Below the pieces are notes generated by a model. That model searched no databases. It saw only the letters and a list, made by a program, of their open reading frames with translations, and was not told where the DNA came from. A DNA stretch of 64,000 nt from Streptomyces sp. AC550_RSS872 (lineage in GTDB: Bacteria > Actinomycetota > Actinomycetes > Streptomycetales > Streptomycetaceae), in assembly GCF_019049285.1 (NCBI RefSeq), contig NZ_JAGMUL010000028.1, positions 163,664-227,663 on the forward strand, written 5' to 3'. Positions 27,701-35,399 of the stretch are shown here, one piece after another. Positions within the stretch are counted from its first letter, which is position 1, and each line of letters starts with the position of its first letter. Made by a program: the position numbers and the translations under genes.

Positions 27701-28938
27701 CGGCTGGTCACCAGGACGCGTACGTTCGACGGAGGCCGTTCCGGCAGCAGTGAGGCGATGCTGGTCCCGCTGCCCCCGGGCACCCGGGACTGGTCCTCGT
27801 CCAGGCCGTCGACGACCAGCAGCAGGGTGCCGCCGTCCTCGGCGACCCGTTCCGCGGCCTGTCGCAGCAGCAGCCGGCGTTCGCCGTCGAGAGCGGCCGG
27901 AGAGCCCGTCGCCGCCGGTTCGCGGCCCGCGATGGCCGCGAGTTGGTCGATGACCGCCGCCGTGTACGCGTCGCCGTCGGACTGGCCGGCGTACCGCGCC
28001 GTGATGAAGAACCACACCGGCACGACCCCGCGCGGCGGATGCAGCGCGAACCAGGCCGCCAGCGCCGTCTTGCCCGCCCACGGCCGACCCTGAAGCCAGC
28101 GGTACGGCTCGGGTCCGCCGCAGAAGGAGACCAGTTCCGCCAGCTCTGTCTGCCGCTCGTCCAGCAGCTCGGGTGCGATGTCGGCCAGGTGGGCACGATA
28201 GACGTCCTGAACGAGGTCGACGGTGCTCCCGGGCGCAGCGGACGGCAGTGCCTCGAGCTCGTGCCCCAGTAGCCGTTCCAGAGCGGCCCGTTCGGTCGCG
28301 CTCAGCGCATCCGCCCACCGGTCCACCCGACCCGCCGCGACACGCCCGGTTCCCTCCCTGCGGTGATGGCGGCTGACGACCCCGACCAGGTACCCGCCGC
28401 TGAAGACGGCCGCCCCCGACATCCCCTCCCAGGCATCCCGCTCGGGATCCGGATCCGCGGCGGGCGGCGCGGTGATCCGCAGGTCCAGGGTGCCCTCGCG
28501 CCGGTTGGCCAGTACGGCGCACTTCGCATCCATGTGCTCGGCGTCCCGGAAGGGCCGGCCCGCGGCGTCCGCGCGGAGCTTGAAGCGGGGGAACCCCATC
28601 GCGGTACAGCCGAGCACCGCGTCCTGGTCGCCGACCTTGCCGAGGGAGACGGGCCGGACATCCACCACAGCGCGCTCCGGCAGAGCCAGTACGGCGACGT
28701 CGATGCCGTCGTGCCTCCACACCACCGTCGCGTCGACGGCCCACTCCCCCGGCCGGCCGGCCTCGAAGCGGACCCGCACGCCGACGTCGCCCTCGACCAC
28801 ATGCGCAGCGGTGAGAACTCTGCCCGCCGCGACGAGATACCCGGAGCCGCGCCGCCCCCTGCCCTTCCCCTGCGGCAGGCTGACGATGACCTCCGCGACG
28901 TGGTCCGCGCGCAGCCCTCGCTCAGATCTCGCCGTCAA
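24766..28938 (-). CDS. Large trypsin-like protease/STAND NTPase/helical-repeat protein
   Basis: A 1390-aa cytoplasmic protein (no signal peptide). Residues about 13-200 are a trypsin-like domain with an intact triad: His46 (L-T-A-A-H-V-V), Asp80 (G-I-D-V-A-V-L) and Ser174 (G-M-S-G-A-A). Residues about 260-500 are a P-loop NTPase of STAND/NACHT character: Walker A G-R-P-W-A-G-K-T (284-291) and Walker B L-L-L-V-V-D-G-L-D-E-D (372-382). From about 560 to the end are alanine/leucine-rich TPR-like helical repeats. This is the layout of predicted regulated-protease conflict or cell-death proteins. The TTG at 28938 follows GGGGGA and overlaps the small gene upstream by 17 bp. The trigger and substrate are unknown. 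Confidence 0.85.
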   Translation of the reverse strand: MTARSERGLRADHVAEVIVSLPQGKGRGRRGSGYLVAAGRVLTAAHVVEGDVGVRVRFEAGRPGEWAVDATVVWRHDGIDVAVLALPERAVVDVRPVSLGKVGDQDAVLGCTAMGFPRFKLRADAAGRPFRDAEHMDAKCAVLANRREGTLDLRITAPPAADPDPERDAWEGMSGAAVFSGGYLVGVVSRHHRREGTGRVAAGRVDRWADALSATERAALERLLGHELEALPSAAPGSTVDLVQDVYRAHLADIAPELLDERQTELAELVSFCGGPEPYRWLQGRPWAGKTALAAWFALHPPRGVVPVWFFITARYAGQSDGDAYTAAVIDQLAAIAGREPAATGSPAALDGERRLLLRQAAERVAEDGGTLLLVVDGLDEDQSRVPGGSGTSIASLLPERPPSNVRVLVTSRPSPGIPSDVGGGHPLRHCPVVELATSAAARHTEHEAKYDLQRALAGDRLERDMVGLLTAARGTLTVEDLRELTGEPGYVVRQRLGSVFGRILRLRGSGFSSSAETDVTLYTTSRGYLFAHETLLVAAQQELGPDVDAYQERLHAWAATYERRGWPQDTPLYLLQPYGRLVALLADTGRATDLATDPRRRDRLREATGSDAACLAEIAAARETVRRADPDDLGASAALAAAGDLVARRNVSLHPDIPAVHARLGRVRQAIGLARSVFRPEDRARAVLAVARVLAQAGDRRAAGLAAEGLGLAEELVAGTVPARLDTPDMVARGMRATALALAGREEEVPQAFRERPRPHDGPSAKTFVKALVATAAVLRNPAGAAGLLRLAEESAELIEFLPDRVRALASIAEACSACGFPEDARRIYGSVAGLAGRRDSSDFENLYAVAAEALRDTRPSEAERLASLAGATLPQGEYEYPDAAWSEVTCGDVCTLVALDRTTEAHRLAWAQAVNDPGTLRAQGVTWSVVAEGWARKGAAAEAWAALERSRHARFLDGDVDDSTQRVVGLLARAGAAEQLVATLLTEDYSSPDGPSWWEAAEALAVLACHCAADDPRRSLELLHTAEHGHQSTAAPVRGVAQERLAVLAGALATAGRPDDAERLLAVLDEPDEHAWGLAAVSLAVAGSDPGRALRLAERAVDMSLEAAGGWALPSSMAPAVQALGWAGAADRVMGVLVELVRVNRTRTHGRGDVRAEAAAGLWPHDPELAGRLVDDVLHGVRDDPVLLVAHLLAAVGLHDRERGTRLGQLLDAVDEDHDGNRPTSSEVVLSLLTAATSPAAARSRLDAVVSQDGRLSLRGPRARGGAALAYAALGDHEAARTTARREEDAEQRADALAQLAAYAALLPADRAPVPFRDPYDITLLTRRLATLLLPPPCGPDLPRARALLAEVLTSESWHHAVPVLAAIDPDAALRVRDVVFAHLQLTD

Positions 28939-29233
28939 CCGCGTCCCCCGCGATCAACGCCGTCTCCGCGGCACCGCCGTCCGGCGGTACCACCTTGGGA
29001 GTGAGGGTGAGCGTGACCCGCTGTGTCTCGGCATGCCCGTACTTGCCGTTCGCCCCGGCGTCCACGACCCACAGCCGTACCTTCGCGTCCCCGCCGCCCT
29101 CCCGCGTGACGGCGACCGAGGCCTCGACCTCGACGGGACCCAGCTCGAAGCGCAGCATCCTGCCGTCGCCGTCCACCAGCGCGCTGGTCAGCTGCTCCCG
29201 CAACTCACGGATCATGTCGGCCAGTTCGATCAC
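28922..29233 (-). CDS. Trypco2-like small protein coupled to the trypsin-STAND protein
   Basis: A 103-aa protein whose residues 2-80 resemble the trypsin-co-occurring domain 2 family. It begins with a helix (E-L-A-D-M-I-R-E-L-R-E-Q-L), followed by R-F-E-L-G-P-V-E-V-E and a beta-rich half with K-V-R-L-W-V-V and Q-R-V-T-L-T-L. The family was named for its genomic association with trypsin-like domains, and that is exactly its position here: its last 17 bp overlap the start of the protease-NTPase gene, so the pair is translationally coupled. It may be an adaptor, sensor or inhibitor; function is not established. The GTG start has AGGGGGA upstream. Confidence 0.82.
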   Translation of the reverse strand: MIELADMIRELREQLTSALVDGDGRMLRFELGPVEVEASVAVTREGGGDAKVRLWVVDAGANGKYGHAETQRVTLTLTPKVVPPDGGAAETALIAGDAVDGEI

Positions 29234-29372
29234 GCGTCCCCCTAGTGCAGCGGTGCTCAGATGCTACAAGGCGCCCCTTCAGCATCCACCGGTCACACCG
29301 CGACCAGGCGCCCCGGCCGGATGGGGGGAAGACCGGCCGGGGCGCGGCCCCCGCGTCCTGATCGCCGATCGG

Positions 29373-30830
29373 CTAGTCGCCGTACACCGCGAACGCCTTC
29401 GAGAACGCGAACTTCTCCTGGAGGATCGAGCTGCACGTCGCGTCCGCCGCCGGCTTCTCGCCGCCCGCGCACTGCTTGTCGCGGGTCGCCGACCACATCG
29501 ACAGCCAGCCGAGGCCCTTGGACTGGGCGAACTTCACCAGCTGGGTGGCGTCGTCGACCTTGAAGATCTCGGTGGTGACGTCGTTGACGCCGATCATCGG
29601 GGTGACGGCGACCGACTTCCAGGCCGCGCTCTCGGAGAGGCCGAGGACGCTCTTGACCTGGGCCTGGGTGGCGGTGGCCGCCTGTTCGGCGTAGGTGCCC
29701 ATGTCGCCGCTGTACGCGGGCCCGTAGTCCATCGCCATGATGTTGACGGTGTCGATCTTCACACCGTTCTGCCTGGCGTCGGAGAGGAGGTCGACGCCGG
29801 GCTGGGTCAGGCCCTCGGGCATGACGGGGAGGGTGAAGGAGACGTCCAGGCCGGGGTGCTGCTGCTGAAGCGCGGCTATCGCCTGGGCGCGGCGGGTGTT
29901 GGCCGCCTTGTCCGGGAGCGCGCCGCCCTCGACGTCGAAGTCGACCTTCGTCAGCTTGTACGTGTCCACGACCTTGCCGTACGCCGCCGCCAGTGCGTCC
30001 GCCGAGGAGCAGGTCGTCGCCAGCTCGCTGCCGGCCGCGCCGCCGAAGGAGACGCGGACGTCGCCGCCCTTGGCCCTCAGGTCACCGATCTGCGCGGCCA
30101 CCGCGTCGCCGCCGAGGTCGGTGACGCCGCCCCACTTCGGGGTGCAGCCGCCGCCGTCGGTGACGAAGGCGAGGTTGTAGTCCTTCACCCCGGTCGCCTC
30201 GGCGCTCGCCGCCATGTCGAACGCAGGGTAGAGGGAGGTGTCGATGTAGGGGGCGAAGCCTGCCGACGCCGTTGTTCCGGTGCCGGAGCTCTCCGACGGC
30301 TTGGCGGTGGAGGTCGCGGTGGGCTTGGGTGTCGTGGTGGGCGTCGCCGTCGGGGTCGGCTTCGGTGGCTCGGTCGGGCGGCCGCTCGGCTCGGGGGTCG
30401 CCGTGTCGTCCGTGGAGCACTTCGCGTCGTCGATCAGACAGGCCGCCGGTGCGCCCGTGCCGTTGACCACGAAGCCGACCGTCACCGACTCACCGGCCGC
30501 GAGCCCGTCCCGGTCCCACTTCGGCGGCGTGACGGTGACATGCTGCCCGTTCACCTTTGACTCGGCGTTCCACAGGGAGCTCAGCTTCGAGCCCGACGGG
30601 AGGTCGAACTCCAGCGTCCACTCCTTCTTCGTCCCGCCGCTGTTGTTGGTGACGACGTACTGCCCGGTGTAACCCGTCGACCAGTCACTGGTCCTGGTGT
30701 ACGCCGCCCCGATCCCGGCCGCCTGGGCAGTACCGGTGAACAGGATCGCGCCACCGCCGACCACGGCAGCGGCGACGAGACCGCCGATCGCCTTGTTCCT
30801 GCCGCTGACCTTGCGCCGGTGCGTACTCAT
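29373..30830 (-). CDS. Secreted chitinase, CBM2-linker-GH18
   Basis: A 485-aa extracellular enzyme. The signal peptide (about 1-37, ending T-A-Q-A-A) is followed by a family 2 carbohydrate-binding module (about 40-145, with two framing cysteines). A Thr/Pro/Lys linker (about 150-195) leads to a GH18 barrel (about 200-485) with the catalytic motif V-D-F-D-V-E-G, retaining the D-x-D-x-E core. The ATG at 30830 is chosen over an upstream start at 30854 because it starts the signal peptide. Upstream at 30880-30915 are two repeats resembling the chitinase promoter repeat. Fits chitin degradation with the hexosaminidase and AA10 enzyme in this window. Confidence 0.92.
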   Translation of the reverse strand: MSTHRRKVSGRNKAIGGLVAAAVVGGGAILFTGTAQAAGIGAAYTRTSDWSTGYTGQYVVTNNSGGTKKEWTLEFDLPSGSKLSSLWNAESKVNGQHVTVTPPKWDRDGLAAGESVTVGFVVNGTGAPAACLIDDAKCSTDDTATPEPSGRPTEPPKPTPTATPTTTPKPTATSTAKPSESSGTGTTASAGFAPYIDTSLYPAFDMAASAEATGVKDYNLAFVTDGGGCTPKWGGVTDLGGDAVAAQIGDLRAKGGDVRVSFGGAAGSELATTCSSADALAAAYGKVVDTYKLTKVDFDVEGGALPDKAANTRRAQAIAALQQQHPGLDVSFTLPVMPEGLTQPGVDLLSDARQNGVKIDTVNIMAMDYGPAYSGDMGTYAEQAATATQAQVKSVLGLSESAAWKSVAVTPMIGVNDVTTEIFKVDDATQLVKFAQSKGLGWLSMWSATRDKQCAGGEKPAADATCSSILQEKFAFSKAFAVYGD

Positions 30831-30879
30831 CACGTGCCTGCCTTCGCTCTTCACGGGTGGGGGTGCGGCAGCACGCTAG

Positions 30880-30915
30880 CGATCCAGAATCGGGCAAAAG
30901 CCCTGATCCAGACCG
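30880..30915. promoter_or_regulatory. Chitinase-type direct repeats upstream of the GH18 gene
   Basis: GATCCAGA occurs at 30881-30888 and 30905-30912, 24 bp apart. The second sits in TGATCCAGACCG, which matches the 12-bp chitinase direct repeat TGGTCCAGACCT at 10 of 12 positions; the first is a weaker match. Located 50-85 bp before the start codon. Confidence 0.5.
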
Positions 30916-30938
30916 GTGTTGAGGACCTTAGGGTGCGC

Positions 30939-32342
30939 TTAAGGAAGGGATCGGGGACGGTTAAAGGTCGAGACCAATTTGCCGGGGCGGCGTCGTCGGA
31001 CGGCGCCCCGATGCCCCCTGCGCTCCGGCGCCCGGCCGCCAAGCTGGATCCAGATCCGCACCTCGGTCCCGCCCAGCACCGACGACCCGATCCGTACGTC
31101 CCCGCCCGTCGACTCCGCGAGCCGGCGCACGATGTCCAGGCCGAGCCCGGTGGAGCCGGCGCTGCCCGAGCCCCGCCCGCGTGCCATGGCCGCCTCGGGG
31201 TCGGAGATCCCGGGCCCCGCGTCCGAGACGAGCACGATCACCGCGTCCTCGCCGTTGTGCACGTCGACCGCGAACGCCGTGCCCTCGGGCGTGTGCCGGA
31301 AGACGTTGCCGAGCAGGGCGTCCAGCGCGGCCGCCAGATCCGCCCGGGCCACGGGGATGCGCACCGGCCGATCCACGCCGGCCACCCGCACCTTGCGGCC
31401 CTCGTCCTCCGCCAGCGCCGACCAGAACGCCATCCGCTCGCGCACCACCTCGGCCGCGTCGCACCCGGCTCCCGGACCGGCCGCCACCGTCTGCGGCTTG
31501 GCGTCCCGGGCGGTACGGATGATGGTGTCGACCTCCCGCTCCAGCTGGGCGACGGCGGCCCGGGTCTGCTCGGCGGCCGGACCGTCCCCGAGCGAGGCCG
31601 CGTTCAGCCGCAGCACGGTCAGCGGGGTGCGCAGGCGATGGGACAGGTCGGCCGCCAACTCCCGCTCGTTCGCGAGGAGTTGTACCACCTGGTCGGCCAT
31701 CGAGTTGAACGCCGCGGCCGCCAGCCGCAGTTCGTTCGGCCCCTCCTCGGGCACCCGGGCGCCCAGCTTGCCCTCCCCCAGTTCGTGCGCGCCCTCGACC
31801 AGGCGCTGCGCGGGCCGCACCATCCGCACGCCCAGCCGGTCGGCGACCGCGACCGATCCGACGATCAGTGCGAGGCCGACCCCGGCGAGCACCGCCCAGG
31901 CCGTGGCAAGGCCGTTGGTGACCTCCGCGTCGGGGACGTACACCTCGACGACGGCTATCTCGCCGGAGCTCAGCGCGACCGGCTGGAGCAACGTGGATCC
32001 GCCGGGGACCTCGCTGGTCGAGGCCCGGCCCAGCCGTCGTACGGTCGCGATGTCGTCGGCGGCGGCGCGCCGTCGGCCGAGGTCGACGGCGGCCGCGTCG
32101 CCGGAGGCCGGTATGTGCACGGCCATGCCCGCGTCCGATCCGGCCGAGGCGACGACCCGCTCCAACTGGTCCCGGTCGGTGGTGATGGACAGCGCCGGGG
32201 CGACGGCCGCGGCCTCCCGCTCGGCGTTGGAGAAGGCGCGGTCGCGGGCCATCTCCCGGATGACGAGTCCGAGCGGGACGGCGAAGGCGACCACGACCAT
32301 GGTGGTGACCGCCAGGCAGACCTTGACCAGTGCCCACCTCAT
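30939..32342 (-). CDS. Two-component sensor histidine kinase
   Basis: A 467-aa membrane kinase. The two transmembrane helices (about 7-27 and 145-167) enclose an extracellular sensor of about 115 residues. Then come HAMP (about 168-220), a DHp domain with phospho-acceptor His235 in D-L-S-H-R-L-R-T-P-L, and a HATPase domain with N box, D-A-G-P-G-I (G1) and G-S-T-G-L-G-L (G2). The ATG at 32342 overlaps the response regulator stop as ATGA. The frame remains open far upstream but that part is the shadow of the regulator gene. Signal unknown. Confidence 0.92.
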   Translation of the reverse strand: MRWALVKVCLAVTTMVVVAFAVPLGLVIREMARDRAFSNAEREAAAVAPALSITTDRDQLERVVASAGSDAGMAVHIPASGDAAAVDLGRRRAAADDIATVRRLGRASTSEVPGGSTLLQPVALSSGEIAVVEVYVPDAEVTNGLATAWAVLAGVGLALIVGSVAVADRLGVRMVRPAQRLVEGAHELGEGKLGARVPEEGPNELRLAAAAFNSMADQVVQLLANERELAADLSHRLRTPLTVLRLNAASLGDGPAAEQTRAAVAQLEREVDTIIRTARDAKPQTVAAGPGAGCDAAEVVRERMAFWSALAEDEGRKVRVAGVDRPVRIPVARADLAAALDALLGNVFRHTPEGTAFAVDVHNGEDAVIVLVSDAGPGISDPEAAMARGRGSGSAGSTGLGLDIVRRLAESTGGDVRIGSSVLGGTEVRIWIQLGGRAPERRGHRGAVRRRRPGKLVSTFNRPRSLP

Positions 32343-33043
32343 CGCGGCGGCTCCCCCACGGGTGGCTCCAGCTTCACACCGACGCCCCGCAGGGTGTGCA
32401 GATAGCGCGGGTTGGCGGCGGTCTCCCCCAGTTTGCGGCGCAGCCAGGACAGATGGACGTCGATGGTCTGGTCGTCGCCGTACGACTGCTGCCACACCTC
32501 GGCGAGCAGTTCCTTGCGCGGTACGACGACCCCGGGCCGCCCGGCAAGGAAGGCGAGCAGGTCGAACTCGCGGCGGGTGAGGTCCAGGCCGGCTCCGTCC
32601 AACTCGGCCTGGCGACGCAGCGGATCGACGGTCAGGCCACCGACGCGCAGCACGCTCGACGGTGCGGCCTCCGCGCTGCCCGACCGGGCCCTGCGCAGTA
32701 CGGCGGCCATCCGGGCCGACAGGTGCTCGACCGAGAACGGCTTGGTCAGATAGTCGTCCGCGCCGGCGTTCAGCAGCCGGACGATCTCCGCCTCGTCGTC
32801 CCGTGCCGTGGCGATGATCACCGGCACGTCCGTGATCCCGCGCAGCATCTTCAGGGCCTCGGAGCCGTCCAGATCGGGCAGCCCGAGGTCCAGGATCACC
32901 ACGTCGAAGCGGAAATGGGCGACCTCGCGCAGCGCCTCCAGTGCCGTACCGACGCTGCGCACCGTGTGGGCGGCGTCGGTCAGGTGCCGGATGAGCGCCG
33001 AGCGTACGAACTGGTCGTCCTCGACCACGAGCACACTTGCCAT
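32339..33043 (-). CDS. OmpR/PhoB-family response regulator
   Basis: A 234-aa regulator: receiver domain (about 3-115) with acidic pocket E-D-D at 8-10, phospho-acceptor Asp52 in I-L-D-L-G-L-P-D and the later K-P-F-S motif; winged-helix DNA-binding domain (about 130-230) with the R-R-E-F-D-L-L-A-F-L segment. The ATG at 33043 (M-A-S-V-L-V-V-E-D-D) is chosen; a GTG three codons earlier is possible. It precedes and is coupled to the kinase, and is divergent from the gene at 33190. The target genes are not inferred. Confidence 0.92.
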   Translation of the reverse strand: MASVLVVEDDQFVRSALIRHLTDAAHTVRSVGTALEALREVAHFRFDVVILDLGLPDLDGSEALKMLRGITDVPVIIATARDDEAEIVRLLNAGADDYLTKPFSVEHLSARMAAVLRRARSGSAEAAPSSVLRVGGLTVDPLRRQAELDGAGLDLTRREFDLLAFLAGRPGVVVPRKELLAEVWQQSYGDDQTIDVHLSWLRRKLGETAANPRYLHTLRGVGVKLEPPVGEPPR

Positions 33044-33189
33044 GCGCCGCACCGTACGCCATGCGGCGGAGCCCGGTCCGGGCCTGTGGACAACTCACCG
33101 CCTGTGGACAACCGCACCCGTGTGGGCGACTTCACGCCCGCGCACAACGGCGCGACACGCTCGGGACGCGTGAGGCAGTATGGCCCGCG

Positions 33190-33720
33190 ATGCGCAGAGG
33201 ACTCGTACACGTACTGGCTTGGTCGCTCGCCACGGGCGCGGCGGTCACGCTGTCGTGGTGGGGGGTCCACACGGTGATGGCGGGCACGGTGTACGACCGC
33301 CCCCGCGCCCTGCCCATCACGGCCGCCGACGCGACGACGCAGGAGTCGAAGCCGCTGGCGTCGTCGACGAACCGGCCGACCCCGTCGAAGGACCCGTCGA
33401 ACCCCGCGCGCCCCTCCCCGAAGCCGACCGCGACGCCCCGCACCCCGGCCCCCTCGACGACACCACCGAAGAGCAGCAGCCCCTCCCCCGCCTCGTCCGG
33501 CCAGGTCAAGAGCTACGACACCGACGGCGGCCGGGTGGTCTTCGACATCGGCGCGAGGGACGCGTCGCTCGTCTCGGCCACCCCGGGTGCGGGCTGGTCG
33601 ATGCAGGTGTGGAAGACGGAGACCTGGATCCGGGTGGAGTTCAGCGCCGGCGCGGACCGGGTGTCGGTGTTCTGCACCTGGCACGACGGGCCGCCGCGGG
33701 TGGAGATCGGGAACTACTGA
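33190..33720 (+). CDS. Membrane-anchored or secreted protein with Pro/Ser/Thr linker, unknown function
   Basis: A 176-aa protein with an N-terminal hydrophobic segment (about residues 7-30) that is either a signal anchor or signal peptide. A low-complexity Pro/Ser/Thr/Lys linker (about 52-100) is followed by a compact domain of about 70 residues with several tryptophans and one late cysteine. The domain fits a small extracellular beta-sandwich but I recognise no family. The ATG at 33190 begins the signal; upstream codons are the promoter region shared with the response regulator, which suggests it may be a target of that system (inference). Confidence 0.72.
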   Translation: MRRGLVHVLAWSLATGAAVTLSWWGVHTVMAGTVYDRPRALPITAADATTQESKPLASSTNRPTPSKDPSNPARPSPKPTATPRTPAPSTTPPKSSSPSPASSGQVKSYDTDGGRVVFDIGARDASLVSATPGAGWSMQVWKTETWIRVEFSAGADRVSVFCTWHDGPPRVEIGNY

Positions 33721-33735
33721 GTCACCGGCGCACCG

Positions 33736-34605
33736 TCACCGGAACACCGACGGGGGCGGAGCCGGGGAGGCCACGGCCGCGAGGTCGGTGACGGGGACGG
33801 CGCCACCGGTGAAGTCGGTGAGCGACTTGCCGTGCTCCACGCGTGCGGGGTGCGGGTCGGAGGCGGCGCTACGGGTCAGTTCGGCGACCGGGAGCGGGCG
33901 GTCGGAGGCGACGAGGACGGCGTTGCCGAAGCGCTTGCCGCGCAGTACGGCCGGGTCGGCGACCAGGGCGAGCTCCGCGAACCGGTCGGCGGCGGTGGCG
34001 ATCTGGCCGCGCAGGTGCGCGAGCGGCGGCCCGTCGGCGAGGTTGGCGGCGTACACACCGCCCGGCGCGAGGACCCTGCGGACGTCGTCGAGGAACTCCG
34101 TCGAGGTCAGGTGGGCGGGGGTCCGGGTGCCGCTGAAGACGTCGGCGATGACGAGGTCGGCCCACCCGTCGGGCACCTTGGCGAGCCCGTCCCGGGCGTC
34201 CGTCGACCGCACCCGGATCCGGGCGCCCGGATCCAACGGCAGCTCCCTGCGGACCAGTTGGACGAGGGCGGCGTCCCGTTCGACGACCTGCTGGGTGGAA
34301 CGGGGGCGGGTGGCCGCGACATAGCGGGCGAGGGTGAAGGCACCGCCGCCGAGGTGCACGGCCCGCACGGGTCTGCCCGGTGGGGCGACGAGGTCGATGA
34401 CGTGCCCAAGGCGCCGCTGGTACTCGAAGGAGAGGTGGGCCGGGTCGTCCAGGTCGACGTGCGACTGAGGGGCCCCGTCGATGAGGAGGGTCCAGGCCCG
34501 GGCGCGGTCCGGGTCGGGTATCAGCTCGGCGAGGCCGCCGTCGACGCGCTCCGCGACCGGCTCGGCCGCGGCCGTCCGGCGCCTGGCGTTCCTGGACTTT
34601 CCCAT
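33736..34605 (-). CDS. Spermidine-synthase-like SAM-dependent methyltransferase fold protein
   Basis: A 289-aa cytoplasmic protein with the spermine/spermidine synthase Rossmann fold. The SAM-binding motif V-H-L-G-G-G-A-F-T-L is near residue 85, the acidic residue in V-V-E-R-D ends strand 2 near 108, and D-A-R-D-G-L and V-I-A-D-V-F motifs follow. An N-terminal basic tail (K-S-R-N-A-R-R-R) precedes the domain. Actinobacteria have many such stand-alone proteins whose polyamine activity is not established, so the reaction is left open. Convergent with 33190, 15 bp apart. Confidence 0.8.
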   Translation of the reverse strand: MGKSRNARRRTAAAEPVAERVDGGLAELIPDPDRARAWTLLIDGAPQSHVDLDDPAHLSFEYQRRLGHVIDLVAPPGRPVRAVHLGGGAFTLARYVAATRPRSTQQVVERDAALVQLVRRELPLDPGARIRVRSTDARDGLAKVPDGWADLVIADVFSGTRTPAHLTSTEFLDDVRRVLAPGGVYAANLADGPPLAHLRGQIATAADRFAELALVADPAVLRGKRFGNAVLVASDRPLPVAELTRSAASDPHPARVEHGKSLTDFTGGAVPVTDLAAVASPAPPPSVFR

Positions 34606-34651
34606 GCGGTCATTGTCGCAAGCGGCAGGCGGCGCCGCCCGGGCGGTGGCG

Positions 34652-35104
34652 TCACCGGCAGTTGTCGGCCGCTTCGATCAGCCGCGCGGCCTCCCCCAGC
34701 GCCGCCCGCAGCACCGCGGGATCCGTCGCCAGGTCCGCCTCGCCGGGCGGCAGGAGCCAGTCCGAGCCCTCGACGGGCGGCTCGGGGTCGAGGTCCAGGC
34801 TCAGGCCGCGGCCGTCGGTCTCCGTACAGGTGCTGCCCGGCACGTCCCAGGCGGCCGCGGTGCCCGACGGGACCACGAAGCCGAGGGTGTCGCCACCGCC
34901 GTCGTGCAGGACGGGCCCCACCGCGTCACCGGCGGCCCCGCGGCGCAGGATGTCGACCGCCTCCAGGCCCTGCCGCGCCGGAACGGTGACCACGTCGCAG
35001 CACGCCTCCCGTGGCTCGCCGCACTCCGCGGCCGGTGCGTGCCCCGCCGTTGTCGACGGCGTATGCGGTGCGATGCTCTGGCTGGTCTCCATCTCGACCT
35101 CCAC
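34652..35104 (-). CDS. Small conserved Streptomyces protein, primase/polymerase-N-like
   Basis: A 150-aa soluble protein. The centre (T-V-P-A-R-Q-G-L-E-A, V-G-P-V-L-H-D-G, G-F-V-V-P-S-G-T-A) and the S-D-W-L-L-P-P-G-E segment recall the short Streptomyces proteins annotated as bifunctional primase/polymerase N-terminal-like. Catalytic residues are not evident and I would not assign an activity. The GTG at 35104 is chosen because AAGGGG lies 7 bp upstream; in-frame GTG at 35107 or TTG at 35137 are alternatives. Divergent from the TPR regulator gene at 35400. Confidence 0.55.
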   Translation of the reverse strand: MEVEMETSQSIAPHTPSTTAGHAPAAECGEPREACCDVVTVPARQGLEAVDILRRGAAGDAVGPVLHDGGGDTLGFVVPSGTAAAWDVPGSTCTETDGRGLSLDLDPEPPVEGSDWLLPPGEADLATDPAVLRAALGEAARLIEAADNCR

Positions 35105-35297
35105 CACGGAACCCCTTGTGCAGTCCGGAGAGTTCAACGCGCCACGACGTCAACGGCTACGGCGGAAGTCCGCCGCAAAGGATGGCAGTTCATGGCGGAT
35201 CCCGTATGAGATATCCGTTTTGTAGCCAAACACTGCGTGGCGGGTCCGCTACAGCAGGTACGTTCATGCCCGCCGACAGCAAGGGCACCACACGGAT

Positions 35298-35330
35298 ATT
35301 CGGCACGGACATTCGGCAACGGGTATTCGG
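35298..35330. promoter_or_regulatory. Three ATTCGG direct repeats before the TPR regulator gene
   Basis: ATTCGG occurs at 35298-35303, 35311-35316 and 35325-35330, within a looser unit GGNNATTCGGNAC spaced 13-14 bp. The array ends 69 bp before the ATG at 35400. Possible operator; no regulator assigned. Confidence 0.4.
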
Positions 35331-35399
35331 TACGAACACTCCGGCTCAACTCGTCCTCGCTGCGGCATGGTTCGACGGTTCGCATGAGAGGACCCGGCC

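Noticed and set aside
32343..33098. Upstream extension of the histidine kinase frame across the response regulator
   Set aside because: The frame is open by GC bias only; the kinase starts at 32342 with an ATGA overlap, and the extension overlaps a clear response regulator.
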